From Paraspadella gotoi (Eukaryota > Chaetognatha), in the NCBI GenBank assembly GCA_051294375.1, contig CM119271.1:5941991-6005990 (forward strand): DNA of 64,000 bases. The letters are read 5' to 3'. The notes below the pieces were generated by a model, which worked only from the letters and a program-made list of their open reading frames with translations, did no database searches and had not been told where the DNA came from. Positions 22,201 to 32,900 of the stretch are shown in pieces (within the stretch, counting starts at the first letter, position 1; every line of letters starts with the position of its first letter). Made by a program: the position numbers and the translations under genes.

Positions 22201-24234
22201 GCGAGCTTGGATTTCGAGCAAATGGCAATGAATTGCAATGGAAAAAAAAACTGTGGATAGATTGGAATTATTCAGTCAAGATTTACCTGTTGTACGGAAC
22301 TAACGTTGAGGATTTGTGTGGCAGGTAAATCGGAAAGAGAATTGGAGCCGTCGTGGCCAACGCCTGCAGCGGAGTCGGCTTCGACTTGGATAAGACTCAC
22401 AGTTCCGTCGGGGTTGGTCACGGTTTGCACTATGGCCTGGGGGAAAACTGGTTGATCGTCTGGAGAGAGAGGAGGGAAGGTGGAAAGATATTATGATAAA
22501 GAGAAATCGTCCCTTAAAAATAAAGTAGAATATATAATTAATATTAATTATATATATATAAAACAACCTTCAGAGTAGGCAATATCGGTTTCTAGAGTTT
22601 CCATCGTTTCATCAAAGGTGGGAAACAAGTCTTCACGTCCGTGATGAATGTAGCAATTTTTAACGATTTGTCGAAGGGCGTGAGTCCAGGATACCTGCAA
22701 AGAAAAGTACGGCGCCGTTTTCGTTAAAAAAAAGGTAAAAACGGTTAGGAAAAAAGGGGAAAAAAAGGAAAGAAGAAATCGAAGACAAATACCATCTTGA
22801 AAAATGAATAAGTCGCCAAAATTTTCTCTAGTTTCGGTAACTTTTATAGCTTTTAATTTAAAAATTTTCATTTACATCTTCTTTTCATTTGAACCTCACA
22901 CCTGAGTTTTTAATCGCATTTTACCGAACAATAGCTCATTCGAATCACAAAAATCTATTTTTCAGATATATTATTTTTCCCCCGCGATTTTGATATTCAA
23001 GGGGTAAAAAGTTGGGCAAAAGTTTTTGGTGACTTATTAATTTTTCAAGATGGTATATACAAAAAAAACGAACGAGAGCGAGTTACCAAAAAGGGAATGG
23101 GAAGGAAAGAAACAGTAAAAACATAAAAGAGAACTTAAATCCCTTCCTATAACTAAACGCTTATATTTATGGGACACCTTTTGCTTCAACTCCTCAGGTC
23201 TTTCGTCGATACGAATATTCTTCCAAGGAGTGTCCTCGGGCCACCACGGTGGTTTTAACTCTTCGCGCCCCCAACCTGGTAAAATTTAAAGACGAACAGA
23301 CGTTTTGTAACTGCACCATAGATCATATATGTCATATACAAGGAGAAAGAAAAACTGACCCGGCTTTCCTCTTCCTGTGGAATACTTGAGCATATGCGGA
23401 ATGAACATCCTCAGCTGCTGTTGAGCCATCTTATCCACGGGAGTGGGAATCCCGTCGATGACGAGCGGTGGAAGTTCGAAAAGGGAAGGGTCGTCATGCT
23501 GAGACTTTGGCGCCTGGAAAAATGTGTATGCGGAAAATCGTTTTTAAAGCAGATTTAACAATTAAGACGCTTAATGATTGACCATTCGTTGCTCTAGTGA
23601 ATGAGAGAGTTTTAACCTGCTGGGCAAGCGCGCTTTCCAAATCCTGCATGATCACATTTCTGATGTTCTTGAGAACATCCTCCAAAGGTTTTGCTCCAAA
23701 GGTCCTGGCGTATGAAACAAAAGTTCAAATTCAATAACTTTCTAATTTGGCCAAAGGCCGCCAAGGTCCCAATGCCGCCAAATACCGAAAAGATTCCTTG
23801 GAGCGACCAGGGGCGCAGCAAATGACGACGGCCTGCTGTCCGACACGGACGCAGTATTCATCGATGGTCGCCCGAAGGCGGCGCAACAGGCGAGTTTGCT
23901 GGCGACGACGAATGGCAGGGTTCGTTTCAAACATGTACCCGCGCTTTCGGCGGCGACCTACGACACGAAATTTGTATACATAGAATAAACCATCCGTGGT
24001 AATTGCAAAAAAAAAAAAAATTAAATCGACAACCCCTCCAATAAACTGTGGGAAAATGTTACCCGTGGCGATGGCGGCAGCGGCAGCAAGACCAACAGGC
24101 CCCGCGGCGATAAGCTGAGTGGAGACTTCGTCGTTAAGACCGACGCCAATGAGGTCGGCCTCGTCGAAGGCAGACTCGGGATCCGATTCCACTTCGCTCA
24201 ATTCTTCCTTCATCTCAGCGTCGGAGATCATCAT
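15011..24234 (-). CDS. NRF1: Nuclear respiratory factor 1
   Basis: Thirteen coding exons: 24234-24063, 23957-23786, 23704-23617, 23513-23360, 23275-23178, 22694-22568, 22459-22287, 22205-22104, 15915-15834, 15758-15614, 15524-15441, 15370-15300 and 15231-15011; 562 residues (human 503). Signature parts are AAGPVGLAAAAAIATG, the basic DNA-binding/dimerisation region (NPAIRRRQQTRLLRRLRAT), LPPLVIDGIPTPVDKM, MLKYSTGRGKPGWG, and VSWTHALRQIVKNCY. NRF1 binds palindromic GC-rich promoter sites and drives nuclear genes for mitochondria and growth. The C-terminal activation half is less conserved; exon 8 has a weak polypyrimidine acceptor and is the least sure. Intron 8 is 6.2 kb because it holds a nested retroelement; the others are under about 900 bp. 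An acceptor-like TTTCAG sits just upstream of the start. Confidence 0.93.
15968..16388. mobile_element. TIR-like element copy 2, left fragment
   Basis: Left part of a second copy of the element at 1.27-2.04 kb, within NRF1 intron 8. It shares GGATCGTCGCAAT followed by AAAAATCTGG and TTTTGATACT-like words over about 65 bp. It contains a GA microsatellite and is interrupted by the DIRS element; the right fragment resumes at 21515. Confidence 0.5.
16206..16258 (+). repeat. (GA)n microsatellite
   Basis: Near-perfect GA dinucleotide run of about 50 bp just left of the DIRS insertion. GA-rich sequence also follows the right end of the DIRS element, so the insertion target was a GA-rich tract. Confidence 0.9.
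16419..16625 (+). repeat. DIRS left inverted terminal repeat
   Basis: Begins TATCGGTCCGCCTCGC and runs through the block around GTCACGTGAC to CAAAGCCTCAAT. The reverse complement is found at 21.30-21.51 kb with only scattered differences. The outermost bases (16389-16418) are specific to this end and reappear in the internal complementary region. Confidence 0.9.
16455..17722 (-). pseudogene. DIRS tyrosine recombinase remnant
   Basis: The N-terminal part reads in one frame from about 17722 to 17069: core-binding-like text such as SWRGSTRECYARAWSSF, then YLGFLCEKGLSYSTINLHRS. The catalytic part continues in other frames and ends with RAMAVSDAFARGVELAS, then GDWSGAQT, the DIRS recombinase pattern around the active-site His/Arg and Tyr. 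At least two frameshifts are needed to read through. A 12-bp unit is repeated three times at 16716-16747. The 3' end runs into the left terminal repeat. Confidence 0.8.
17722..19276 (-). pseudogene. DIRS reverse transcriptase-RNase H remnant
   Basis: Reverse transcriptase text is split between frames: PLWTTLVG...ILDNFSGFRL at the start, MFRRGVWGASVDLRDA in the palm, and VDGILILVSSADVC at the place of the YxDD-type catalytic motif (here degraded). RNase H follows (TTDASSQDGGFSI, later FGLPSIDFFSR). Several frameshifts and stops. No methyltransferase domain was recognised. Confidence 0.8.
19340..20430 (-). pseudogene. DIRS gag-like ORF remnant
   Basis: Upstream of the reverse transcriptase on the coding strand. 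It includes ILTVVDELRGIKEALRSG and ALIQAASLNLSVARSAAKY, an Ala/Leu-rich stretch typical of DIRS ORF1 proteins, and ends in a basic tail (HFRSKLSFKRK) read in a neighbouring frame. A frameshift lies around 19.5 kb. The 5' limit of the ORF is not clear. Confidence 0.6.
20450..20536 (+). repeat. DIRS internal complementary region
   Basis: Contains the terminal motif GAGGCGGACCGATAT and, inverted, ATATCGGTCCGCCTC, flanking an AT-rich centre. Its reverse complement reads as the right end of the element (GGGCATTTCGTGG...ATATGAGAATT) running directly into the left end (TTTTTAATTCCTTTATGG). In DIRS elements such a region is thought to template the circular junction during replication. Confidence 0.9.
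20732..21168 (-). pseudogene. Open-frame remnants between DIRS ICR and right ITR
   Basis: Two overlapping minus-strand frames (21168-20848 and 21013-20732) start MDKKSDSRKRSD and end FAASLSGVSTLWGR. Their composition resembles a Pro/Arg-rich gag N-terminus broken by a frameshift. I cannot assign a function. It lies on the 5' side of the internal complementary region, an unusual place for coding sequence in this class. Confidence 0.35.
21299..21510 (-). repeat. DIRS right inverted terminal repeat
   Basis: Reverse complement of the left repeat, from ATTGAGGCTTCGTATTCC to GGCGGACCGATATGAG. It differs from the left copy mainly in its outer 40 bases, which carry the GGGCATTTCGTGGC extension found also in the internal complementary region. 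Confidence 0.9.
21515..21775. mobile_element. TIR-like element copy 2, right fragment
   Basis: Continuation of the element interrupted by the DIRS insertion. Near 21.73-21.76 kb is a hairpin with arms ATCGTCGCAA and TTGCGACGAT, followed by an AT-rich end, matching the right end of the copy at 1.27-2.04 kb. Left and right fragments total about 0.68 kb, close to the 0.77 kb of copy 1. Confidence 0.5.
21784..21965 (+). repeat. Minisatellite (GATTGATTGATGCGATGATAA-type)
   Basis: About six or seven imperfect units of roughly 26-34 bp built from ATGATTGATTGATG plus CGATGATAACGA, in NRF1 intron 8. Non-coding. Confidence 0.75.
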
Positions 24235-25106
24235 TATCGACGCTGAAATTTTGGGCTCCACGAAAATGTCAAGGTTTGACGGGTACTACTTAAGATCACT
24301 AGTCGGATACATAAAATATTTTTCGATTAATAAAATAAATATTCTTCTGTGATAATATAACTTTTTCCCCCCCCAAAACATTATCAAATAGTCTTCTTCA
24401 TGGCCTCTCCCTTTCTTACCTTTAAATATAATCGGGAATCACTAGAAGCTTTTCTGGACGGAGCGGTTAACCCCGAGTTGCACAACCACTATTAAATTAT
24501 AAAGCGTAGCTTTAACGTCAAACATGGTTCTGTCAGGTCTTGCTGTGAAAGAGGAAACGCTTTTAAATAAAGCTTAAAAAATAATAATAATAAAATAAAT
24601 TACAATTGGTAAATACAATGTCATGCGTAATAAAAGAGATTGTCGTTAAATCATAGATTGTAATTGGTAAAACTACATGGAGGTAATTAGGGATTTCTAA
24701 GAGAATGAGAGAAAAAAAAATCAATGGGGAGATAATACAAGGAACAGAAAATAGAAAGATCTACGGTCAAATCTCATTGGAACGTAAAGCGACGCCGGAT
24801 GACTAGACAACGGAAATACAGTAAACACATTTAATAAGTAAACTAGCAATTTTGTAATATAATGAGCCAAATCAAAATATTTTCGTTCAATTTGGTGAAA
24901 ATAACTCAATATATAAAACATTAAGCGAATACAAACCTTGCTAAGTTTGTCTCGGTGGGTGACAAAACAAAAAAAATTCTCAAAAAACTCACAAAAAAAG
25001 TTGAGACAGAAAGTAAAGGTTTTCGACAAATGTTTCTGAAGATAGAAGGCAGTGGTACGGCCGTAGGCTTGAGTTGATATTTCAATTTCTAGAAGTACTT
25101 ACAACC
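24235..25106. other. Intergenic between NRF1 and C2H2 gene
   Basis: About 870 bp, mainly AT-rich, with runs of A and T. It holds the NRF1 upstream region; an acceptor-like TTTCAG lies about 10 bases before the NRF1 ATG. No further gene seen. Confidence 0.55.
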
Positions 25107-27887
25107 TCACTTTTTCGAACTCTGAATAATACTCAAGCTGGTTTTGGTCCCGTTCTGCGGTCTTGACACAAAATCCGGGTGCCTCATCTCCATGTGACTC
25201 CTTAACGCCGACACGGCCTTAAATTCATCCCTACAAACGACGCAGAGGTATCGCTGATTAGGCAACTTGTTCCGCGCGGCTTTCTCGCCTTCCTCTGCGT
25301 CCGTTAAGGTCGTACTCATCGGAGTTTCCTGCGAAAGCATCGCCGCCGCAGTCGCAGCAGCAACCTCCATCTTAGCCTCAAAGTCGAGCTTTGCCGGCCC
25401 AAGCGAGGGCTCGTAGGTCTTCTGAAAGGTCATTTTCTGGCTAGTTTTAGGATGGATGCCGTGCTCGTCTTTTAAGTGTTTCCTGAGATTGACGCGGTGC
25501 GTGAAGACCTTCTTCTGGTCCACGCAAAACTTGCAAGGAAAACGGCGCCCGTAGTGCAGCGACTCGATGTGGGCGGTGACGTCGCCGGAATGAGTGAATT
25601 CCTTCTTGCAGAACTTGCAGGGAAACTTTCTGCCTCGATGGACGGCGGCTTCGTGGGTCTTAAGGGCGGAGGCGTAGGCAAAGTCTTTGTCGCACTCGCC
25701 GCAAGGGAAGCGACGCCCACCGTGAATCGATTCCATGTGAAGCTTGAGGCTGTAGATGTAGGCGAACCCCCGATCGCAAATGCCGCACATGAGCTTTTGG
25801 CCGCCGTGAATAGCGCGGTAGTGAACGTTGAGATTGCCCGTCGTGGAAAATGTCTTGCCGCAATCGTTGCACTTGTGGGTCTTTTTCTTTGGCTTGACGG
25901 GCCGTTCCAGGTCGGGTTTGTCCAAAGAGGAAAAGTCTAGCTCGTCTTGGCCGGAAAGAGGGGGCCATTCCTCGGCGCAGTCGACGACGCCCTTCGATGC
26001 TGAGTGGACCACGGAGTCGTCCATCTCATTAACGTCACCAACGTCGTTTTCCTCGACATCGACGATCATTGATTCTCGGTCGTCGCCCTCTTCCGCCGTC
26101 ACCGCCTCCACCGCCCCTTCGACACTTTCCTCTTCCTCTCGAGACGAAGCGTCGTGAACGTCGAACTTTTGGTGAATCCTCAACGAAGACTTTGAGGCGA
26201 AGGTGAGTGTGCATTGTGAACAAGGGTACACCTTTCGCCGTTTCTTTTTCTTCCGAGTCGAGGACGAGCCGGTGGAGGAAGATTCGCCGCCCCCGGCAGA
26301 AGGGAGACCGACCGACTCTTCGCGAACGATGTGCCAGGTGCCGTAATTGGCGACGTCGGCCGAATCGTCCTCCTCTCGGAGCCAAGTTTCGGGAGTACCA
26401 ACGCCACTCTCGACCGCGGATAGAGAATTGTCCGGATGTTCTCCGGCGGCGTCACGGCGAGAATCGTCGGACGGTTGAAGGAGAAAAGAAGGAAAAGTCA
26501 CCGGAGATTCCTCGGAGGGTGAGAGGCTTTTCTCTCGGCGGAAGACGACGGGCGAGGAAGAAGGCGGTTGAACGCAACGAGCTTGATCAAAATTCGACGT
26601 ATTTTGTCGAGTGGAAGCCTCGGATCCGGAACAAGGAAAGCTCATAGAGAAAAGAGTCGTGTCCGATTGCGAGTCCTCGTTTTCTATCACCATGTGTAAC
26701 TCGTTGGTCAACGGATCTTCCATCTTTATCCTTACGTTCGATTCGTTATCGGCGACTGAGGTTTCTGGTACGATGGTCGGCAAGGCGGTTTGAGAGTCGG
26801 CAACACGAGGTTCCTCGCTCGCCATTTTCTTAACGCCGTCTTTTGTTTCCACAGCCCCGCCGTCTTGGAACGATGGGTCGACCTCGGCCTTTTCAGCGAC
26901 GACGGAATTGAGGGGCCACAAGCTGGAACTCTCCCTCCGCGTAATGCCAGTCACTTCTCCGGTCGAGTCGCCATATTCTACAGCGACGCGATTCTCATTC
27001 CCATTTTTTAAAGAACTGTCGTCACCGCCGCCGCCGCCACTGCCGCCGCCCTTGCAGTTCTCTTTGCCATCTTCCTCTTCGCTGAGCTCGGAAGACGCCT
27101 CGGTGTAGTTGCCGGCTTTGAAAAATTCGTCAAAGTTTATGTTTAGAAAGCGCTTGAGTGGCTCGGCCATTTCCGTCTCGCTCTCGCTTTTGACGTGATG
27201 ATCGGTGGCGGCGATAAACTTTGTCTTTGGTTCGTCGTCCGTAGACCCTTCGCTCTCCTCGTTCTCTTCGTCGCGTCGCTTCGTCTTTTTTCTCTTCTTC
27301 TTCCTCCTCTTCACGACGAGAGGCGTCGGGTCGTTGGCGTCGTTGCGAGTTTCCCCGACAGATGGCGTAGGTGGCGCGGCGAGCGCGTTGCCTTTAGAAG
27401 AGGCAGAGATCTGCTTCTCGTTGGCGTCGCCGTCTGAAGGCGAAGAAGATCCATTGAAGCCGTCAACGAAACCAGTGTCGTTCCAACTGTCATTGGCACC
27501 GTCTTCGATTTTGGTAACGGATGACATGAGAGGAGGTTCTTCCTTGACGACGCTCAACTCCCACGGCTTGGTCCCTTCGGCCGGTAAGGATGCGGCGTCG
27601 TGGAAATCGTCGTCGTTGTCGCCTTCCTCGAAGCGAGCGGGAGAGGCGGAGGGCGTCGAGGCTGCGTCGTCGAAAGTCCAATCAAAGGGAGGTCCCTTGC
27701 GGACGCTCTCTGGCAACATGCAGCCGTTCTGGTATCGCGTCATGATGACTATAACGTAGCAAAGTTTGTTCTCGATCTCCTCCAGTTTGCGGTCGAGATT
27801 GCGAGGAGTCTCCGTCGCCGAGGAGAGCTTGATGCCCTGGACGCTGCATTGAATATCGCGGAGGAGTTGAACGAAAGAGGAGATCAT
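25107..27887 (-). CDS. Seven-finger C2H2 zinc-finger protein
   Basis: Single long frame of 926 residues from ATG 27887 (MISSFVQLLRD). The frame stays open to 27990, so an upstream exon could extend the protein. Residues 1-550 are acidic, Ser/Glu-rich and likely disordered, with a KKRKKTKRR nuclear-localisation-like cluster near residue 190. Finger 1 (YPCSQCTLTF) is at about 552; fingers 2-6 are in tandem at about 669-815 (HKCNDCGKTF, LMCGICDRGF, FPCGECDKDF, FPCKFCKKEF, and a sixth with a longer Cys-to-His spacer); finger 7 (YLCVVCRDEF) is near 877. A sequence-specific DNA-binding regulator in the nucleus is the natural inference. I do not recognise an ortholog. Confidence 0.85.
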   Translation of the reverse strand: MISSFVQLLRDIQCSVQGIKLSSATETPRNLDRKLEEIENKLCYVIVIMTRYQNGCMLPESVRKGPPFDWTFDDAASTPSASPARFEEGDNDDDFHDAASLPAEGTKPWELSVVKEEPPLMSSVTKIEDGANDSWNDTGFVDGFNGSSSPSDGDANEKQISASSKGNALAAPPTPSVGETRNDANDPTPLVVKRRKKKRKKTKRRDEENEESEGSTDDEPKTKFIAATDHHVKSESETEMAEPLKRFLNINFDEFFKAGNYTEASSELSEEEDGKENCKGGGSGGGGGDDSSLKNGNENRVAVEYGDSTGEVTGITRRESSSLWPLNSVVAEKAEVDPSFQDGGAVETKDGVKKMASEEPRVADSQTALPTIVPETSVADNESNVRIKMEDPLTNELHMVIENEDSQSDTTLFSMSFPCSGSEASTRQNTSNFDQARCVQPPSSSPVVFRREKSLSPSEESPVTFPSFLLQPSDDSRRDAAGEHPDNSLSAVESGVGTPETWLREEDDSADVANYGTWHIVREESVGLPSAGGGESSSTGSSSTRKKKKRRKVYPCSQCTLTFASKSSLRIHQKFDVHDASSREEEESVEGAVEAVTAEEGDDRESMIVDVEENDVGDVNEMDDSVVHSASKGVVDCAEEWPPLSGQDELDFSSLDKPDLERPVKPKKKTHKCNDCGKTFSTTGNLNVHYRAIHGGQKLMCGICDRGFAYIYSLKLHMESIHGGRRFPCGECDKDFAYASALKTHEAAVHRGRKFPCKFCKKEFTHSGDVTAHIESLHYGRRFPCKFCVDQKKVFTHRVNLRKHLKDEHGIHPKTSQKMTFQKTYEPSLGPAKLDFEAKMEVAAATAAAMLSQETPMSTTLTDAEEGEKAARNKLPNQRYLCVVCRDEFKAVSALRSHMEMRHPDFVSRPQNGTKTSLSIIQSSKK

Positions 27888-29909
27888 GACGAGGGCGAAG
27901 ATCGAGAGCGAAGGATGGCGACGAAGGAAGCAGATCGAGTTGACGCCCTCGTTCCAATCGTTATTTCCCACAAAGTAATTGGGGCCCACCTTTTAAAACT
28001 CCATCCTCGCATCTATTTAAAAAACCTGAATGTTTAATAATTATTTCATTTACTTTATTCTAAAGACAAAACTGAACGATTTTACTAAAAACAACAATGC
28101 CGTATGTGAAAAGAAAAAAAAAAGCTGGACTTTTTAACGTTCGTGCGGGGAAAATTCATGGGAGGGGGGAAAAGGAAACGAAAGACAACCATCATGAAAT
28201 TGTTATTATCTCAAAAAGAAGAGAAATTCGCTCGATATAGCCGGATAAGTTTATTTCCCCCCCCGTTATATTTTCTTATCGTTAACAAATGTAAAAGTAC
28301 TAGTCAATTTAAAATAACAATATACAGCTATTTTTAAGGTCATGATGACGGCATAACGAAATATCAGAAAACCATAAAAAAAGAATAAAACGGAAAAATG
28401 AGCGATAAAGTAAAACAGCGGGAATATTTTGTTGAATACCATTTAATTAGGAAAGAAAATCAAGTGAGTTACGTGACTATGTACAGACTAAAATTAACAA
28501 AATTGTAATATAAATAACTGTTTGCATATACATGTTTTTACCATTTTGAAACGGCTATTTTCTATATTTTTTTCCTAAAAGAGAATTTTTTTACGCAATT
28601 AAAATCCGGAAAATGCAAATGGCACTCTTTTCTCTCCGTCAGAATAAAGGAAATTTTAGTTCCGACGAAATCAAAAAAAGCCAGAGAAAGCCAAAAATCC
28701 AAATAAGAAACCACAGTAATTATTTAATATTTCGCGTGAACAACTCATGAACCAAGCAGGATTAAAAAGAGAATTTCATCGTCTTTCACAGACACACACC
28801 TTGTCCTTGAGACCATAAATAATGCGAGATAAGGGAATCTCATGGCGATTGGCAAAAACCGTAGTTTAGAGCTAAAAAGCGTCAATTCTTGTGTAGGGCT
28901 ATATGGGGGGAGGCGCTGAAAGATTAGCATAGGGAGCTCAAGAGCAGCGACTTTATCAGGTGGGCACGCATTTGTTACCTTCTTTCGGCGCAGCATAAGT
29001 TTCTTATAGATACAGAATACAGATGTACTTCTATACTTGATATTTGACTTTAGTATAAGTATGTCCATCGGGAAATATTTTCTACGCTCAACGCGACGTC
29101 GATGACTACGCCAATGAAAATAATATGGAAGAGCCGCAGTCACCGTAACCAATGACGCCATCATGTAGGAAATGTTCGTTCACTATGTATATACATTGTA
29201 CAAGTGGGAATTGTTAAAGAATATAGATCTCGACACGAATAATAAACAAAATAGGTTATTATAATGGCAATCATTGAGCACTAATTCTTTGTTAAAATGC
29301 ACTTTTTCAGAAGCTAAACATTTCTTGCAAATATGAAAGAAGAATCCTCATAAACTCGGACATAAGATCTGGAAACCTATGCTCGTATTACTCAGTGGGA
29401 AAACACGGCTGGTTGATTTAAGGAGGCTCGCTTGCTTTTATAAGCGATGATAGAATTCGTTAGTGACATTCGAAATAAAGAATATAAATTTTACTTTCTC
29501 AATAAAGAGGAAATCAATTAAAACATTGAAATAGGAGTGGTAACCAACTAAATTCTTTTGAGATTTTTAAATTCGTATAAAATTACGTATAAGTAGTATA
29601 TGATACATTTTTTTAAAGTCCTCTATCACCCACTACACGCAGTAAAATACTATATATATTCCTAATTCTTAAAAAAAAATTAATATGATAAAAAAGGGGT
29701 ATAAAAAGAAATAAATCACAAATACCCTGAGAATCACTGAGAATCACGTAACGTATTAGGAACAGAAATTCTTAGCGTGTACTTTTTCGAAAATATTATC
29801 TTTTTTTCTTTCTGAAAGAAACCGATTAGTAATTTTGTATCAGCCCGACTATTATTAGAAAGGTTTAAAAAGTTTGTTTTTTTTTCGGGCGGCTCCTCGT
29901 GCCACGAGC
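27888..29909. other. 2-kb intergenic region, no gene seen
   Basis: AT-rich with short unconvincing frames, the longest a minus-strand one at 28745-29164 without family resemblance. It lies between the C2H2 start and the TAO kinase stop. No RNA gene or strong repeat was noticed. Confidence 0.5.
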
Positions 29910-32900
29910 TCAAGAGTCAAGATCGCAATCGTCCTCCCCGAGGACGAATACGCCCCCGTGTCCGCCGCGGGCGTCGTGAGCGGCGATGGCGAGGGCGCTG
30001 AATCCGAGCCGAGTCGACTCGGCGTCGAACTCTTCCAGCTCGCGCCCCTGGCGCTCGTGCAGGCAACGAATGCGTTCCGTCTTCTCCTGATGGAATTTCG
30101 CCGTCTCCTCCTCCATTTTTTGCTCCAAGAGGGCTCGACGTAAAGATACCTGAGGTAGAAGGTAGGTCGGTATTTAACAATTTAATTTTTTTTTTTCATT
30201 TTTTTCAGTCCGCACCTTCTCTTCCAGTTGCTTCCTCTCTCTCGCGTGTTGTGCCTCCGTCTGCATCTTTATTTTCGACTTAAAAGAGATTATGCACGTA
30301 AAAATGGTTAAATGCGGAAATGCATGCGTCGAGCAGTTAAGTTCCACTTAAAGAAACTGACCTGATACGCCATGAGAAGCTCGAGCTCCGACTGCAGTTT
30401 TCGGCGCAACTCCGCGGCTTCGCAAACTTGAGTTTCGTCCAAGCGAACGTTTTTCTGTTGCTGCATCTCCGAGATACCCTATAATATAAATATAAAGGTA
30501 CGTACATACTTAGTAACGGTGACGAAACAATGCACCTCATATTCGGTCGCACCTGCTCGTACTGCACGCTTAACGCGGCGAGCTTTGCACGTTGCTCTTC
30601 CTTCAACTTGGCGATTACTCCGGCTTGGTCCGCTTTTGGGGTTGTGGCAAGCAGGTGTTCCTTTAGCGCCTAAAGAACCAAAAAAAAGGGTCAAAATCCC
30701 TTAAAGCCTACCATTTCATTCCGTATTCGACGTAAATCCATTCCACTGCACCTTGTACTGTTTTTTCTGTGTGAAGCAAGCGTCTTGAAACTGCTTTCGG
30801 ATCTGCACTTCCTTCGCCCTGAGACTCTTTGGCTGCTGCTTCTGTTCTGCGGCGTGTTTTCGCTTCAACTCGAGCTCCGCGCGTTGGTTGTACTCTCGCT
30901 GGTTGGCCAGTTCCGTCTGGTGCTGCTTCCGCAGGTGCTCGTCGCGCAACCGTTGGATGTAGTTTAGCTGCTTGTATTCCAACTCTTGCGTTGATTCGTG
31001 GTGACGGAGTGCCATGGCGTGAGCGATGTCGAGTTGAGCTGGAGGAATTGTAATCGAAAAAAAAATTTAGCAAAAAAGTGCGTGAAAGAGAAAAAGAAGA
31101 GGAAAAAGAGAGAGAGGAGACGAACCCTGTCGTTTGTTCAATTCTTCACGAGGAAGATTTTGTTCGAGTTGATGAAATTGAACCAATTTCCAGCGTCTGA
31201 ATTTCCTGACTTCGGCTTCGAGGAATCTTTGGTGCTGCATCGCCAATCTGGGATGAGGGTTGTGGAAAGGAAAGAAGTGAAGAGAAAGGTTTCGGAATGG
31301 AGTTGCCATCAAACGTGGGCAAAACTAATCTGTCAAACCGACGACGCACCTTTGACCTTCTTCCGCCTGCGAATACTCGAAGGACTCCTTGTGTGCACGC
31401 AGGGAATCCTCTCGCTGTCGCTTGGGCGTGTTCGCATCACCAAGGTCCCTCTTAATTTGCTCCTACAGCAATGGATGTAATGGAGTGTCAAGAGCAGAAA
31501 GCGTTAAGGCAAAGTCAAATAACCATTTTATTAATCATTACCTTTCGAACGTCGTAATCGCGTTTTTGAGCCGTGAGAAGGTTCTTCATTTCCGCTTCTT
31601 GGTTCTGTCGAATTTGTTTTTCGATCAGTTTTTCTTTCGCCTAAAAAATAATGTAAGACATAATATCTAAATAACATAATATTTAAAAAAAATTATAGCA
31701 TATTAAACCAATAATAAAAATACTTGAAGTTGTAAATAAATAAATAGATGAAAAAAAATAAAAACAACAAATTATCCCCTCCACCACCCTTTCCATTCAG
31801 ACTTGTAGATATTTTGAATTTTCAATAAATGAATGATGTCTAATATCTAATTAGAAAACTAGGACAGAAAGTAACTTTAAACCTTGTGTTGTCCCTCTAT
31901 TTCCAGAAGACAACACTAACATCCCTCTCCCCATTACCTGAGTGTCTTTGAGCTTTTTTTCCAACTCTCTTTGATGCTTGAGTTGTATCTGTTCGAGATC
32001 TTTGGAGAACTTCTGCATAAGGTTCTCGTATTCCTTGTCGAGCCTTCCCTTGTGATCCTCCATCTCCTGACGACACTTGGTCTCGGCGCATTGAAGCAGT
32101 TTTTGATGCTGCTGCCGCATTCTCTTGTAACCGCTCATCTGCTCCCGCATTTCGTTTAACTCATGTTCCTTAAAAAATAAAAAGAAAAATGATATCGAAT
32201 TTAGTTTAGAGGAAATACTTGAGGTATGGATGATACAATACCTTGTGTTGTCGCGAAATGATATTGGGCGTTCGTATTGTGGCGAAGTTAGGTCCAACAA
32301 CGCCTAAAAAAATTAAATAAAATAAAAATGTGGTAAAAAAATAAAATGGGTGCGGCAACAAGCGAAAATGATTCTCACTACCGTGACCGGGACCGAAGCT
32401 CAGGCTGGGGTAACCCGAGGCAGAGCCAGAGCTTCCAGATCCTGGTTGACTAGTTGGAGGAAATCCAGAGCCACTGCCGGTAGAACCGCCGCCGAGGCTT
32501 CCGCCTTCGTCCTCGTAGCTGAAATTTTGTTTTAATACATAAATAAAAAGATTTTTCAAAGTTTCATTTTCATTTACTATTTATAATAACGAACACAAAG
32601 ATCCCTACCGGCTTCCCCTGCTCTGCCCGATCCTCGGTCCGATTCCTACGCTCGAGCTTTCGCGATGGAAAAGCAACGGCGGTCTTGACGTTCTATTAGG
32701 AAGCGCAGGGCCGCCACCGCCGCTGGCCAGAAGAGGGCCGGCCCCGGAGGACGCCGAAGCGCTGCTCGGCAAAGTCCCGTGGTGGTGATGAGAATGGTGG
32801 TGGTGGTGGTTGTCTTGCGACGTCGGTGGCACCCCCGACCCGTAATGATGATGATGATGATGATGACCGTGGGGCGGTGGCGGCGCAAACTGCGGGGCCG

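Noticed and set aside
27888-27989. Upstream extension of the C2H2 protein (VGPNYFVGNN...)
   Set aside because: Begins at GTG after an in-frame TAA; only an upstream spliced exon could make it coding, so the ATG at 27887 was used. An extension is not excluded.
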